From Gautieria morchelliformis (taxonomy: Eukaryota; Basidiomycota; Agaricomycetes; Gomphales; Gomphaceae), in assembly GCA_015179125.1 (NCBI GenBank), contig WHVA01000125.1, positions 124,001 to 188,000 of the forward strand: DNA of 64,000 nucleotides, in the 5' to 3' direction. Each line of letters starts with the position of its first letter. Positions within the stretch are counted from its first letter, which is position 1. A model generated the notes under the pieces. That model saw only the letters and a program-made list of their open reading frames with translations, made no database searches and was not told the origin of the DNA. A program made the translations under genes and the position numbers. Shown piece after piece: positions 1 to 10,302 of the stretch.

Positions 1-565
1 GGCTAATTGTCCTGGGGGGCGGCTTCCCATGGATGGCACATTGAAGGTGTTTTCATCCAGGGATTCTTCAAAACCGAATGCAATGGGATGAGGGCGCTTG
101 CGAGTGTCAGCCCGTCCACTCACGGGGGCTTGGAGGTAGGTTGAGTCAGATGCGTCATCTGAGCTGGGGAAGCCTGGGACGAAGGGGCTGTCGCTCTGCA
201 ATTGGTGAAGGAAAGACTCCCATGCTGGGGGAGTGTTTGCACAATTGCCAAACATGTCGGTCAGCTGCGCGTCCCGATTCAGGAGGCAGGAGAGGGAGGC
301 CATTGGGGTCAGGAGGGGAGGCACGAACTGCAAGCAAGGAGGGAGATGAACGGCCATTTGTAGGAAAAATTTTAAGGCGGTGCTGCGGTTGCATGCAGCG
401 CCTCAGCGGGATGCATGGCCGGGGGTTGAGCGATGACTGACGGTATGCAGGCCTGATGACAATGGCGGCTGACATGGGAGATGTCAACATGGAGGGGGGG
501 TGAGAGGGTGTCGGGTTATATGAGAGTGATGCGGATTGGTGCAGGTTAGTGTGGGTTAGTGCGGG
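1..565. other. Low-complexity 3' flank of the transposase gene
   Basis: No convincing gene. A proline- and serine-rich open stretch on the minus strand (155-490) could be the C-terminal tail of the Plavaka-like transposase whose body starts to the right, but it has no recognisable motif. At about 543-577 a 10-bp unit (GGTTAGTGCG) is repeated about 3.5 times with small changes. I do not see the terminal inverted repeat of the transposon, so it may lie left of the window. Confidence 0.35.
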
Positions 566-1033
566 TTAGTGCGGGTTCGCTTGAGCTCGGCACGCCTGAG
601 CAAGCAAAATGTCCATGTCCACGTGGGCGAGACTGCGGGAAAAAGTGCTGATCCATTGCTGGTCTCGCATCTTGGCGGTATTGAGGAGGATATCCTCTGG
701 GGCTAAGTGACGGACAGCCTTGGTGCACATTCTAGACGCTTCCCGTTCCTGGTAGACAACTCGGTTGAGGTCAAGGGAACAGGCATGTGCAGCACAGTTG
801 TGCTGCACATTGAGGGCGCAGAGCATTTCCTATGGCCCCGGGGAGTTGATCAGTACGCCCAAGGGAAAATGATGATGTGGAGTGACGCACCGTGGGGCAT
901 ATGAGGGCATATTGGGAAGTGGGAACCAATTGGGGCATCTGGTACGGACGTACGAGAGGGCCGAGGATGTGATCACACACCAGGACCCAGTCTGCAAGGC
1001 CAAGGCCGTCATGGTCTGACCCCGAAATGGAGA
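566..1033 (-). pseudogene. Plavaka-like transposase, C-terminal piece
   Basis: The minus strand encodes the end of the transposase. The recognisable signature is NVQHNC followed by a run of cysteines and QEREASR, then a helix ending in MRDQQWI. This matches the conserved C-terminal block of Plavaka/Tnp2-like proteins in mushroom genomes, where a QHNC or QHDC motif precedes a QERE motif (family knowledge). The frame is shifted relative to the segment at 830-1033, so at least one intron or frameshift lies in between. The right border is the TSD (GGAGA) of the solo copia LTR. Confidence 0.6.
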
Positions 1034-1530
1034 TGTTGGGTGCATTGATGCTCCTGCACCAAAATCAAGCATAATATATCCAATTTGTTGTGTGCTTTCT
1101 CAATTTCTTCTCATGTTGTTCTTGTATCATGCATCCATTTCTCTGGTTATTTTCGAAATTTTCCACTCACTCCCTATCTCCCCATTTCATCTTGTTATTC
1201 CTACTTTCACAAGCGGCTGCACCCAGCGGAGTCTGAAATGACTTCGACGCGCGAGCTCTTGGGCGCTAAAGGGCCGGGTAGTAGTACATGCGCAGTGAAA
1301 CAGTTTCCCCCTCTCTCAGTGACAACTAAATTCACTGAGAGAGGCAAGTAAATTAGTCTAGCATTCTTTCGATTTATTAACCTAGAAATCCTCTGTAGTG
1401 AATTGTTTTCTAGGTAGTGTATAATATATTTATAGTGACAACTAAATTCACTGAGAGAGTGAATTGTTTTCTAGTCTATTCTTTTGAGCAACAAGTCCAT
1501 ACCTACTGCCTATAATTCCTGTCCTCTACA
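1034..1530 (+). mobile_element. Solo LTR, copia family A
   Basis: A 497-bp LTR beginning TGTTGGGTGC and ending CCTCTACA, flanked by the direct repeat GGAGA at 1029-1033 and 1531-1535. It is the same family as the LTRs of the complete copia element at 17828-23083. No internal region remains, so it is a solo LTR left by LTR-LTR recombination. It interrupts the transposase C-terminal region. Confidence 0.92.
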
Positions 1531-2309
1531 GGAGAATGCTTCAATGACATGAGATATTGTGAGTGTGTGTGGTGGCTGAGGCTGCCGAATGGCATATCCA
1601 CTGATCAGTATGCGTGCGCCACTGATCAACTCACCGCACTGCCCAGGCGGACCTTGGGAGCTCGAGTTTGGCTGGGGAAGTGGAAATGTCGGCTCGACTG
1701 TGATTGCACCCATGGGCTTGGTGCACCCTGACCCTCACGGCTCATTGTCCCTGTGTGCAATAAGTGACAGGGAGTTCATTGTGGTTATAACACGTTACCT
1801 GGGGCAGGACTGGATTCCTCACGCAGGCCAAGGTACCGACACAGGACATTTGGCTGGCGGACCAGCGATGCATGACCGGGCCCGATGGTGCGCCACTCCG
1901 GAGGGGTGTCTGCATTTACGTCTAGATCAGTGTCAACCTTGTAAAACCCACCGCTCATCAGGTGGCAGATACGATGACAATGCGCAGCCCGCTGGGCTAT
2001 GTCACGACTCGGGGCCTGGCGATTTGAGTGAATACTCCATGCCCAAATGATGGCATTGTATGACTCAAAGGTTTCAGTGGCGAAGAGAATCGCAGGGCCG
2101 AGACGCCGTATGTGCTCAGGGAGGTGCAATAACAAATGGAACTTGGGTTGATTAAACCACCGTGGTGTCCAGGATGCCGTGCAGGCCAGGAAGTGCTTGA
2201 TGGCGTCTGAGAGCATCAGCTGTGCATGGTGTCACATCAAGTCTCGTGATGCTTGAGCTCTAAGGGCTCACCAGATACTTGTCCAAGTCTGCGATGCATG
2301 GGGACCACA
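1531..2309 (-). pseudogene. Plavaka-like transposase, segment 5 of 6
   Basis: This minus-strand segment contains the highly conserved block TPRWFNQPKFHLLLHLP, GPAILFATETFESYNAI and HSNRQAPSRDIA (in the reading frame at 1785-2216). These motifs are characteristic of the late catalytic part of basidiomycete Plavaka/Tnp2-like transposases. A plausible intron (GTGAGC..ACAG, about 2213-2268) separates it from the preceding codons, which run up to the TSD CCACA at 2305-2309, where the family B LTR is inserted. The continuation is at 3454 onward. Confidence 0.78.
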
Positions 2310-3453
2310 TGTTACGTATTGTGATTTCTGCTAAGTCGGAACTGGAAAGGACAGCGGCTTCAACTTGTAGGTTATGCCCCCAATGAACTATCGTCCTAGG
2401 TATTTCGGAAATGGGTCGGAAGTCGGAATGTACTGAACTGAAGGGTAGTTGGAACTTGAGGCGGAGTTGAGGCAGAAGACGGAAGGCGGAGAGACCGAGG
2501 TCTTGCTAGACTCGCTGTGCTAAGGACAGGAGATGGAGCGAAGGAAATCAAGTATCGAAGGCAATTATCTGATTGCAGAATAACAGACATACGTGACAGG
2601 CTTTTATACAAAGAGCTGAGACAACAGGTAATGGGGTGGTACTAAGCAAATTCCGGGGGAAGCAGAAGTCGAGTAGACAATGCGTGGGAACTAACTAATT
2701 GGGAACAATGGGACTACAAGGGGGGTTCAGGGTAAGGTAAAACAATGGCAAAGAACAAGGGGTCGGGAAAAAATATCTGACAACAAAACACAAGGAGGGC
2801 CATGTTGGGTGCATTTATGCTCCTGCACCAAAATCAAGCATAATATATTCAATTCATTGTATGGTGTTTCAATTTCTTCTCATATTGTTCTTGTACCATG
2901 CATCCATTTCTCTGGTTATTTTCGAAATTTTCCAGTCACTCCCTATTTCTCCATTTCATCTTGTTATTTCTATTTTCACAAGCGGCTGCACCCAGCGGAG
3001 TCTGAAATGACTTCGACACGCGAGCTCTTGGGCGCTAAAGGGCCGGGTAGTAGTACATGCACAGTGAGACAGATTTCCCCCTCTCTCAGTGACAACTAAA
3101 TTCACTGAGAGAGGCAAGTAAATTAGTCTAGTATTCTCTCGATTTAATGACCTAGAAATTCTCTGTCGTGAATTAATTTCTAGGTAGTGTATAATATATT
3201 TATAATGACAACTAAATTCACTGAGAGAGTGAATTAATTTCTAGTCTTCTTTTGAGCACCAATTCCAAACCTACTGCCTATAATTCCTGTCCTCTACAGG
3301 CCGGACATATGGTCTTGATGAACGGTGAGGTGGGTCCGGTGGGTCCGAGTAATAGAGTCGAAAGAACAAGGGAATAGAACAATGCACGGAATGTCAGAAA
3401 TATCGGAGGGGCGGATATTGTTGCGGAACTGAAGGAAATGAACAGTCATAACA
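2310..3453 (+). mobile_element. Solo LTR, family B, itself interrupted by a copia LTR
   Basis: It starts TGTTACGTATTG and ends AGTCATAACA, with the TSD CCACA at 2305-2309 and 3454-3458. Without the nested copia LTR it is about 640 bp. The interior is purine-rich with recurring GGAAGTCGGAA-like motifs and contains fewer than two units of the 14-bp repeat that is expanded in the copy at 12074. No coding region of the parent element is in the window. Confidence 0.9.
2803..3298 (+). mobile_element. Solo LTR, copia family A, nested in LTR B
   Basis: A 496-bp copy beginning TGTTGGGTGC and ending CCTCTACA. The flanks are GGCCA (left) and GGCCG (right), a TSD with one changed base. Uninterrupted family B copies read GGCCGG at this site, so the left copy mutated after insertion. 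This is a third-level insertion: copia LTR in LTR B in transposase. Confidence 0.88.
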
Positions 3454-4498
3454 CCACACCATCGGGACAAGAGTCCCAAGGGCCGCCCATGCCTCCAGTA
3501 TCTCCGGAGGTAGCATGTCATATAAAGCGAAAATAGCTACCTGGGCAATGGCCCGGAAGTCCCTGCCAACCAACGATCCAGCATACTGGACATATATGTG
3601 CCCTGGCACCCGAGTGAGCTCTGGGTCAAGCCCGCGTACATCCAGGCATGTCAACCAGGCCTTTAAGATGGTCTTCTGCTCATCGTTAATCCTAGCAATT
3701 GCATCATGCCAGAAATACTTGACCACACCCAAGAGAATGACATGCAGGATTTCTACAGGTGTGTCCCTGTGTGGGTCCAATTCTACCGAGCAGTTAGCGT
3801 AAGAGAGGACGCGAGTACACCAATACACACCCCTAAGACGCCATACAGGGTTCCATGGCCTATGGGGCACGGACTCGAGCTCACGTAACATGGCATGTTC
3901 AGCATGGGCACCTGTCCATCCTTTGTGAGCATTTTCGAGTCTCTTTTGAAGATGCTCAAAGAAGTTATCTTTCACGCCAGTATTCGTGGTCAGCATGCGG
4001 ATGTCCTTTTGAGGGGCCATATCCTGTATTTTCTGGAGTATCTGACCTGTCGTAGCCATGGTCTCATGGCGCTCCCGTTGTCGCCCGATCTACCATAGCG
4101 CGACACATGCCATGCTCAAGAAAATACAACTAGGTGAAAATACAACTAGGCTCACCTGCATGAATCTCTTGACACGTTCGGTCATAACCTCAAGTGGCTC
4201 ATTGCGGGGGCCTTCTTCATCGCCACTGTCTCGGTCAGTCGGATGCTCATCTTCGATATCGTGACCCTTGGCCCAGCAACAGCGGCAAAAAGATTTACCA
4301 CGGAGCCCAATGTGAGAAGCAAACTCACTTTGCATGGGATTGTCACCTAGCATCCCATGTACCGGAACAAAGAACAGGACCATCTCCTGCAGCACACAAT
4401 CATAGGCCCACACACCGTATAGGCCGATCTTCCTGGAATGTGGCCACTCAGCTACGCACGAGGACCAGAAACCATGGGCTTACTCTAGTTGTTCAACC
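3454..4498 (-). pseudogene. Plavaka-like transposase, segment 4 of 6 (catalytic core region)
   Basis: Minus-strand coding with very clear family motifs: GMLGDNPMQSEFASHIG followed by a CRCC zinc-binding pair (reading frame 4090-4413), then DTPVEILHVILLGVVKYFW and AGSLVGRDFRAIAQV (3394-4059). The order and spacing are those of Plavaka/CACTA-like transposases of Agaricomycetes. An intron beginning GTAAGCCC and ending TTCCAG (about 4436-4486) joins the upstream segment. The last codons before the LTR B insertion read PMVW and continue correctly at 2309 once the LTR is removed. The two motif blocks lie in different frames, separated by an intron near 4050-4150. Confidence 0.8.
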
Positions 4499-5416
4499 TA
4501 TTATTTTGATGTTAGAAGTGTTTGGGGCATGCGCATTAACTCAAGCGCAGAGGCAGACTCAACTCGACTCGTGGTGCGCATTAACTCGAACACAGAGAAT
4601 GACGACGGCTTGTGACTCGAAGCTGGACGGATAAGATTCGTGAGTATTCTACGATACATGGAGTGCGACTTATACTATGGTGGATAGGAGTCTTGGTACA
4701 GGCTAAATAGATAAATATGCTGCGGCTGATGTAAGGGCAACCCTGGCTAGTTGTGGAGATCACACTACCACACAACTGACAAGGGGAAATCCAAAGTATG
4801 TATAAATGAACAGAGCATACAAGAGAGGGGATTCTCACCTGACAAGGGGAAATCCAAAGAGAAAAGTCTAAGGACCCCCAATGTCAGCGAGCCCGTATTA
4901 TACTACGCTGCGCAGCCAGGGACAACGCTTGGCACCCGCCATCAACCCTGCACCTCCCTGACCTCCCCGACCCTTGATCGACCCTTGATGCCACCTATTA
5001 CGTGAGTCGCTTGATTTCCGACACTGTTCCGAGGGTGGAAGTCGGAAATTGGAGTGGAACTGGCAAGGCGAACAGAACTGGTGGAAGTTCTCCCAGGAGC
5101 GGAATCATTTCTGAAAGCGGAGGCGGAGATGGAATCGGAACCGGAAGCGGAGTCGGAAATGGAGTCGGAACTGGGTGTGGTGTCGGAATTGGAAATGGAA
5201 AACAGGGTGTCCCCTGACAGCTGATGCGTATATGCAGCCAGCTCCCTACAGAGAGCCACAGTCCGTGTATTCGGTTTTGGCTATAGTACTCGGATCTTGT
5301 TGTGCGCGTGATGCCTCGGCTTGGCTCTATGACTTGGTGTACTATCCGTGGTGGATCATCAACTCGCATGTACACAAGGGTGTGCTACCTCAGTCCTTTA
5401 CCTTGTGGTTACAACA
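4499..5416 (-). mobile_element. Solo LTR, family G, with nested LTR F
   Basis: On the minus strand it begins TGTTGTAACC. The flanks are the direct repeat CAACC (plus strand 4494-4498 and 5417-5421). The distal end reads AATAATA instead of an expected AATAACA, consistent with one C-to-T change in the terminal CA. Excluding the nested element it is about 580 bp. Removing it restores the transposase codons VVEQLE. It is the only copy of this family in the window. Confidence 0.75.
4882..5219 (-). repeat. LTR-like repeat, family F (copy 1)
   Basis: A 338-bp repeat shared with 32229-33644. It has TGTCAG/CTGACA terminal inverted sequence and a GGAATCGGAACCGGA-like degenerate hexamer tract, with a run of GGTCGATCAAGGGTCG on the minus strand. 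It looks like an LTR inserted inside LTR G, but I could not find a matching 5-bp TSD, so the exact ends are uncertain. Confidence 0.6.
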
Positions 5417-6294
5417 CAACCACCCCCTTGAGCATCTCCAAAGGAGCAGCCACATTCGACGTACAAGCAAAATGGACATTGAAGTCCCTTTGCCACTGAT
5501 CATGTGGTAGGCCCACAAGTGCAAACAAGTAACTGTAGTGCTTGTTCCATTTCTTAGAGCGGTTCCCGGAGGTAACATCACAATACAGCCATATGGGGCA
5601 TGCAAACACTCTATGCCCATCTGCTAGAGTCCGCCATCAGTTGGGGAGGGAGTGGTCCCACTTGCGAACCAGCTCCTCATCACCTGTTCGGAAGCCTGGT
5701 GGCACTTAATTGTGAACCAAACATGACTGAACGCACGTGCAACATACCCCAAATCGCTGCAGGGGCAGGCAGGCCTCGCGCACGATAAGCCCCGTCGAAT
5801 TCTGGAAAATTCAACAAGAGCTCTTCGGTGCCAAAGAGGATATCGTGGTTTTTCTCAATAACCCAGCCCCAGTGATTGTTGAGATGCATGGGAGCCATCT
5901 GCCAAGCCCTGCCACACAGTCAACTGCCTGGAGCTGCACCCTTACGAAACCACCGATGGGGCATACAGATGCTCCCATCCTTTAGCAGACATGGCTCCAA
6001 TGTGAAATAGTCTTGAATCCCAACCCGCACCATCGGTGTCAGGTATGTTGGATCCGCCTCTGTGAGCCATTGGGCAAATTCCCATGTCTGAGTGACCCCT
6101 TGCCCCGAATCCCAAGGATAGAACTCCAAGAATTGGCGAACCTTAGGGTTCACAAATTCCTTGGCGGCCCAAGCATCGGTGCGAGCCGATTTGAATTAAC
6201 AGCGCAGACTCACGTCTGCTATGATATGCCCTATGTCCAGGATATAATACATGTGCCCCAATGTCCCAATATTGTGAATACTATTAACCCCACC
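5417..6294 (-). pseudogene. Plavaka-like transposase, segment 3 of 6
   Basis: Minus-strand exons carry NPKVRQFLEFYPWDSGQ, LTEADPTYLTPMVR, CMPHRWFRKG (5920-6153), then HLNNHWGWVIEKNHDILFG (5680-5898), then PIWLYCDVTSGN, WNKHYSYLFALVGLP and NVAAPLEMLKGVV (5409-5609). These are standard successive blocks of Plavaka-like transposases. A GTGAGT..CCAAG intron at about 6158-6211 separates the HIIAD and EFVNPKV codons. The right border is the TSD CCACC of the gypsy insertion at 6295, and the reading continues at 24028. Confidence 0.8.
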
Positions 6295-6509
6295 TGTAAA
6301 TAACCTGTGTATCTACATGTACAATAGTTATTACATAATCCCAGTGGGCCCCTTAGGGACCCACTGTATAGTTTATGCGTGGGAACTGGCCAGCGGTCCC
6401 CATCACATCTTACTCTTACCTGTCACTACGTAGCATTCAGAATACCACTCATTGGTCAAGTTCTGTAGTGCCCTTGTGATACAAGGTTCTAAGATCGACA
6501 CCCTTTACA
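6295..6509 (+). repeat. 5' LTR of the gypsy element (family C)
   Basis: It starts TGTAAATAACC and ends ACCCTTTACA. It differs from the 3' LTR (TGTATATAACC..) at about four bases out of 215, so the insertion is moderately young. The flank CCACC is the left TSD. A third LTR of this family lies at 35238-35450 in reverse orientation. Confidence 0.93.
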
Positions 6510-6647
6510 CCTTTTTGAACTATCCTGTGGTTGATCGCCACGTGACCAACTGATAGTGGATTCGAAGCAATCTTGAAAAAGATCGCTGCGTCGACGACTA
6601 AACATCGTTGAGACCCTCCAGTAGACCTTCTACTGTCAGCTGCGAGC

Positions 6648-9600
6648 ATGATGATTCCACGCAGTCGAAGATGGACACGAGCGACGAGCTCGAGGTCCAC
6701 GCCCCAGGCACAGCCCAGTGACACGATGGCTGACGCTACCCTGGACCAAGAGTCCAGGACGATAGAAGACGGAGAGATCGTAGATCTCACCGCCCTCGTC
6801 CCCTCAGTAGAGGACAAGGAAAACCCCAACCACGTCTCGTCGAGCGTGGCCGAGGAAGAGACGACACCGGGCAACGAGCCGGTGCCGCCCCCCCATTTCT
6901 CTCTGCCCAGAGACAAAGGAAAGGGCAGAGAAGTCTCGCCGTCGTCAGACGGTAGAGCAACAACATCGAGGCGGGCACAAAGCCACAACTCAAACCGATG
7001 CTGACGAAGTAGAGCGACGATGATCGTCCCTGAAGGGGGACGACGGCAAAAAAGACGAGCCCCAGACGATGGTCAGGACTCGGAATACTCGAGCTCCAGT
7101 CGCAAGAGCTCGAGGGCTCACACCATCGACCACGAGATGGCAGAGGCCCTGATCAAACAGGTGCAGGCTGCGCTGCACCGAAGCATGCTGACGCGCCACA
7201 AGCACGATCAGCTGGCATTGCAGCTTGACAACGTCACCGCCGCCCTAATGGCAATCGGCAAGGAACTCCACCAGGTGGAGGAGATCAGGCTGCAAGACGG
7301 AGCCATGCTGGAGGATGTCCAGCAAGCCCTCCGCCCATGCAGGGAACGCGACGCAATTCGTCCAAGCTCGCGACAGTCCGCAGCCAACGAATGCAGTCGC
7401 GACATGGAAGACCCGCGCCAAAAGGAGCGGGACAAGCAGCGAATGCCGCCGCCAGCCGTCCCGGTCGAACAGGACGTAAGGTTCGGGAACAAACCTCAAG
7501 AGCAACCGGCTGCCCCAATGGACAGCCGCAAAATGATCCAACAGATTGTTAGGGATCAGGTTGCCTCAGAGCCTGACTCTGAAACGATGACCGAGAGCTT
7601 ACAGCTCAAAGTCACACACTGGCAGCATAAAGAAGCCGCAGCCACGCGCCGCCACACACGGCACTCAAGCTACTAGCAAAGAACGCTGAAGAGACAGTGG
7701 CCCACAGCCACACCGTGTAGAGGACAGGAATTATAGGCAGTAGGTTTGGACTTGGTGCTCAAAAGAAGACTAGAAATTAATTCACTCTCTCAGTGAATTT
7801 AGTTGTCACTATAAATATATTATACACTACCTAGAAATTAATTCACTACAGTATTTCTAGGTCAACAAATCGAAAGGAAACAAGACTAATTTACTTGCCT
7901 CTCTCAGTGAATTTAGTTGTCACTGAGAGAGGAGGGAAATGTGTCTCATGCGCATGTACTACTAGCCGGCGCTTTAGCGCCCGTGATGCCACGGTGTGCC
8001 ATGCTAAGCGCCTGTAGAACGTAGCACGGTAGTGAACAGCCGCAGCTCAAAAAGGAAACTTGTCCACAACCACCCACAAAGGGTCGGTTGGACAGAACAT
8101 GAAAAGAAGTAGAAATACAGCTTCGAAAAATCAAAGAAAATTTTGACAAATCATAGAGTGAATGTCAGCATGGTTTCAAATCAAAATCAAAAGAAATACG
8201 AATGGTGGAATCTATTTGGCTTGATTTTGGTGCAGGAGCATAAATGCACCCAACACACCGCTCAGCTGCCCAATGAACATCTCACACAAGCCGTACAGGA
8301 TGCACGGCAGGCACGCACAGCCTACAACAGCAGGCTGTGGATCCGCAACGTGGGACTGACCAGGGACACCAGGCACAAAACGCCCCCGGAACCGAGAGCA
8401 CAAAATGCTCCCGATCCCGAGCCCGATCCGGGCCCGGGGCCCGTCAGGGCATATAACAGCCTGCCCCGCGCGGCGTCACAACCGGGCGAGCGATCCATGG
8501 CCCCAACAGAAGGCCAGGGAATCCCTGACCAGGCTGACGTCGTACCAATGGAGCCGTACGACGGGATCACACAGATGATCCGCGTGGCATTAGCAGACAC
8601 CGCGGACACAGACCCGGAGAAGTCTGTGCTAGTGAAAGCCGGCGTAAAATTGGCTCACCCTGAGCCATATGCCAGGGGATCTGACCTTGAAGAGTTTGAA
8701 ATCTTCGTGGCAGCCATCCTACGATGGCTGAAAATGAATTGCCTCCTAGGGCCAACCAGCATAGACATGCAGGTTGGCTACATGGGCACTCACCTCACCG
8801 GCAAAGCCCAGGAGTGGTTCCTTCGAAACATAGAACGCTTCGATCGCCAGGTCCGCATCTGGACGCTGGAAACTGTGATGCAAGGCCTTCAAAAAAGGTT
8901 CCTGCAAACACTGACATACCATCACACATCGAATAAATTCGACGCGGTCATGCAAGGCATGAAAACAGTTCAGGAGATGCTGAACAAGCTCACGAAATAC
9001 GTGGCACGTATGATACAGCCGCCAGACGATTACACGTTCCGGAGACGGTTCGTATCAGTGCTGCACGAAACGCTGCGCAACGAGGTCCTCAAAAGGGCTA
9101 TAATGCCGAGAGCAGCTCAATAGAGCAACTCTTCGAGACGGCCCGGATGATCAAGGAGGCATCCCGATACAACATGGGGATGCGCCACGCAGAAAGCGCA
9201 GCAGCAATGGCAAGCGCTGCCCGGCTCACAGGGAGCAAGCCATTGACACAAACGGGCCTGACCAGGCCCAGCCTGTTCGCGAGAAGTGGAACAGGACAAC
9301 GGATACCGCCCTCATGCCCAGCACAAGCTGGACGCCCACCTGAAGCTAAACAGCCTCAAGCATCAGGGTCATCCCCATGACCTGCCCCACCATCGAAAAC
9401 GTTTGGCCAGCCTAACGATAGGCCCAGTGGCAGCCAAAGCAACACCACGTGCTTTGAATGCGGCCAACCTGGCCACAAGAAGGCAGAGTGCCCCTGGCTT
9501 AGGTCCGGTATAAGGACAGCAGCCATGAGGCACGACGATGAGGCCGAGGATCCGGAGACGGATCTCGGTCAAAATTCTCTTCAACAGATTGATGAAGAGG

Positions 9601-9811
9601 GGGAGGGTGATCCCCAACCCAACGACACTCCGGACAACGGAGATGCGCCCACTGAAGAGTGGGACCCAGAGCCATCCCAATACTATGAATGGGACGAAGG
9701 GGTGGAAGTACAGGTCCAGCGCGATCAGATTCGCGCTGGAGGACGAAACCGCCACGAAGGTCATGGCGGCACGCACATCGGTCATGCCAGACAAGGCGGC
9801 CGAGCCGGTGT
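6648..9811 (+). pseudogene. gypsy gag (capsid/nucleocapsid), frameshifted and split
   Basis: The N-terminal part (6648-7004, then 7020-7676) is charged and Ser/Arg-rich with a coiled-coil stretch (KHDQLALQLDNVTAALMAIG). The capsid-like retrotransposon gag domain is in 8256-9123 (EWFLRNIERFDRQVRIW..). A zinc knuckle C-x2-C-x4-H-x4-C is encoded at 9450-9494 (CFECGQPGHKKAEC). A solo LTR cuts it at 7716-8255. A probable 1-base loss near 9090 shifts the frame just before the first stop (9121-9123), and a TGA at 9378-9380 interrupts the later frame. A related gag on the minus strand (33645-35121) lacks the LTR at the equivalent site and so shows the empty site. Confidence 0.82.
7716..8255 (-). mobile_element. 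Solo LTR, divergent copia family A, antisense
   Basis: Read on the minus strand it begins TGTTGGGTGCATTTATGC and on the plus strand it starts TGTAGAGGACAGG. The TSD CACCG lies at 7711-7715 and 8256-8260. At 540 bp it is longer and more diverged than the other family A copies, so it is an older insertion. The paralogous gypsy gag at 33645-35121 has the uninterrupted CACACCGCTCAG sequence. Confidence 0.9.
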
Positions 9812-10302
9812 TGTTGGGTGCATTTATGCTCCTGCACCAAAATCAAGCATAATATGTTCAATTTATTGTGTGGTGTTTCCAATTGTTTCTCACATTGTTC
9901 TTGTACCATGCATCCACTTCTCTGCTTATTTTCGAAATTTTCTAGTCACTCTCTACCTCTCCATTTCATTCTGTTATTTCTATTTTCACAGGCGGCTGCA
10001 CCCAGCGGAGTTTGAAATGACTTCGACGCGCGAGCCCTTAGGCGCTAAAGGGCCGGGTGCACGTATATGCCTTCTGAGACAGGATAGTGCTCCTCTCTCA
10101 GTGACAATAAATTCACTGAGAGAGGCGAGTAGTATCTTTCATATTTACATAGCATGTTGACTGAAAATCATGTAGTATATTTGATTCTAGGTATTGTATT
10201 AATATAACTCAGTGACAATAAATTCACTGAGAGAGTATATTTGATTCTAGCTTTCTAAGAACTCTACCGAACCTTCCCTGCCATAGCCCCTAGTTGCTAA
10301 CA
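9812..10302 (+). mobile_element. Solo LTR, copia subfamily A2
   Basis: A 491-bp copy from TGTTGGGTGC to TAGTTGCTAACA, flanked by GGTGT at 9807-9811 and 10303-10307. It has the same length and nearly the same sequence as the LTRs of the copia element at 24720-30665, so it belongs to that subfamily. It splits gag from the protease region of the gypsy element. Confidence 0.93.

Noticed and set aside
543-577. Telomere-like repeat (GGTTAGTGCG)
   Set aside because: Fungal telomeres are mostly TTAGGG; this has an extra base pattern, only about 3.5 units, and lies inside the transposon, so it is an ordinary short tandem repeat.
1034-1530. A MITE or foldback element because of the strong CTCTCTCAGTGA inverted repeat
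   Set aside because: The element has TG..CA ends, 5-bp TSDs and forms the LTRs of complete copia elements, so it is a solo LTR.
4998-5375. Ser/Pro-rich or Gly-rich ORFs around 4942-5375
   Set aside because: They arise from the degenerate GGAATCGGA-type hexamers of repeat F and change frame between copies.
8143-8255. An N-terminal extension of the gag ORF from 8143
   Set aside because: Codons before 8256 come from the antisense solo LTR inserted in gag, not from gag itself.
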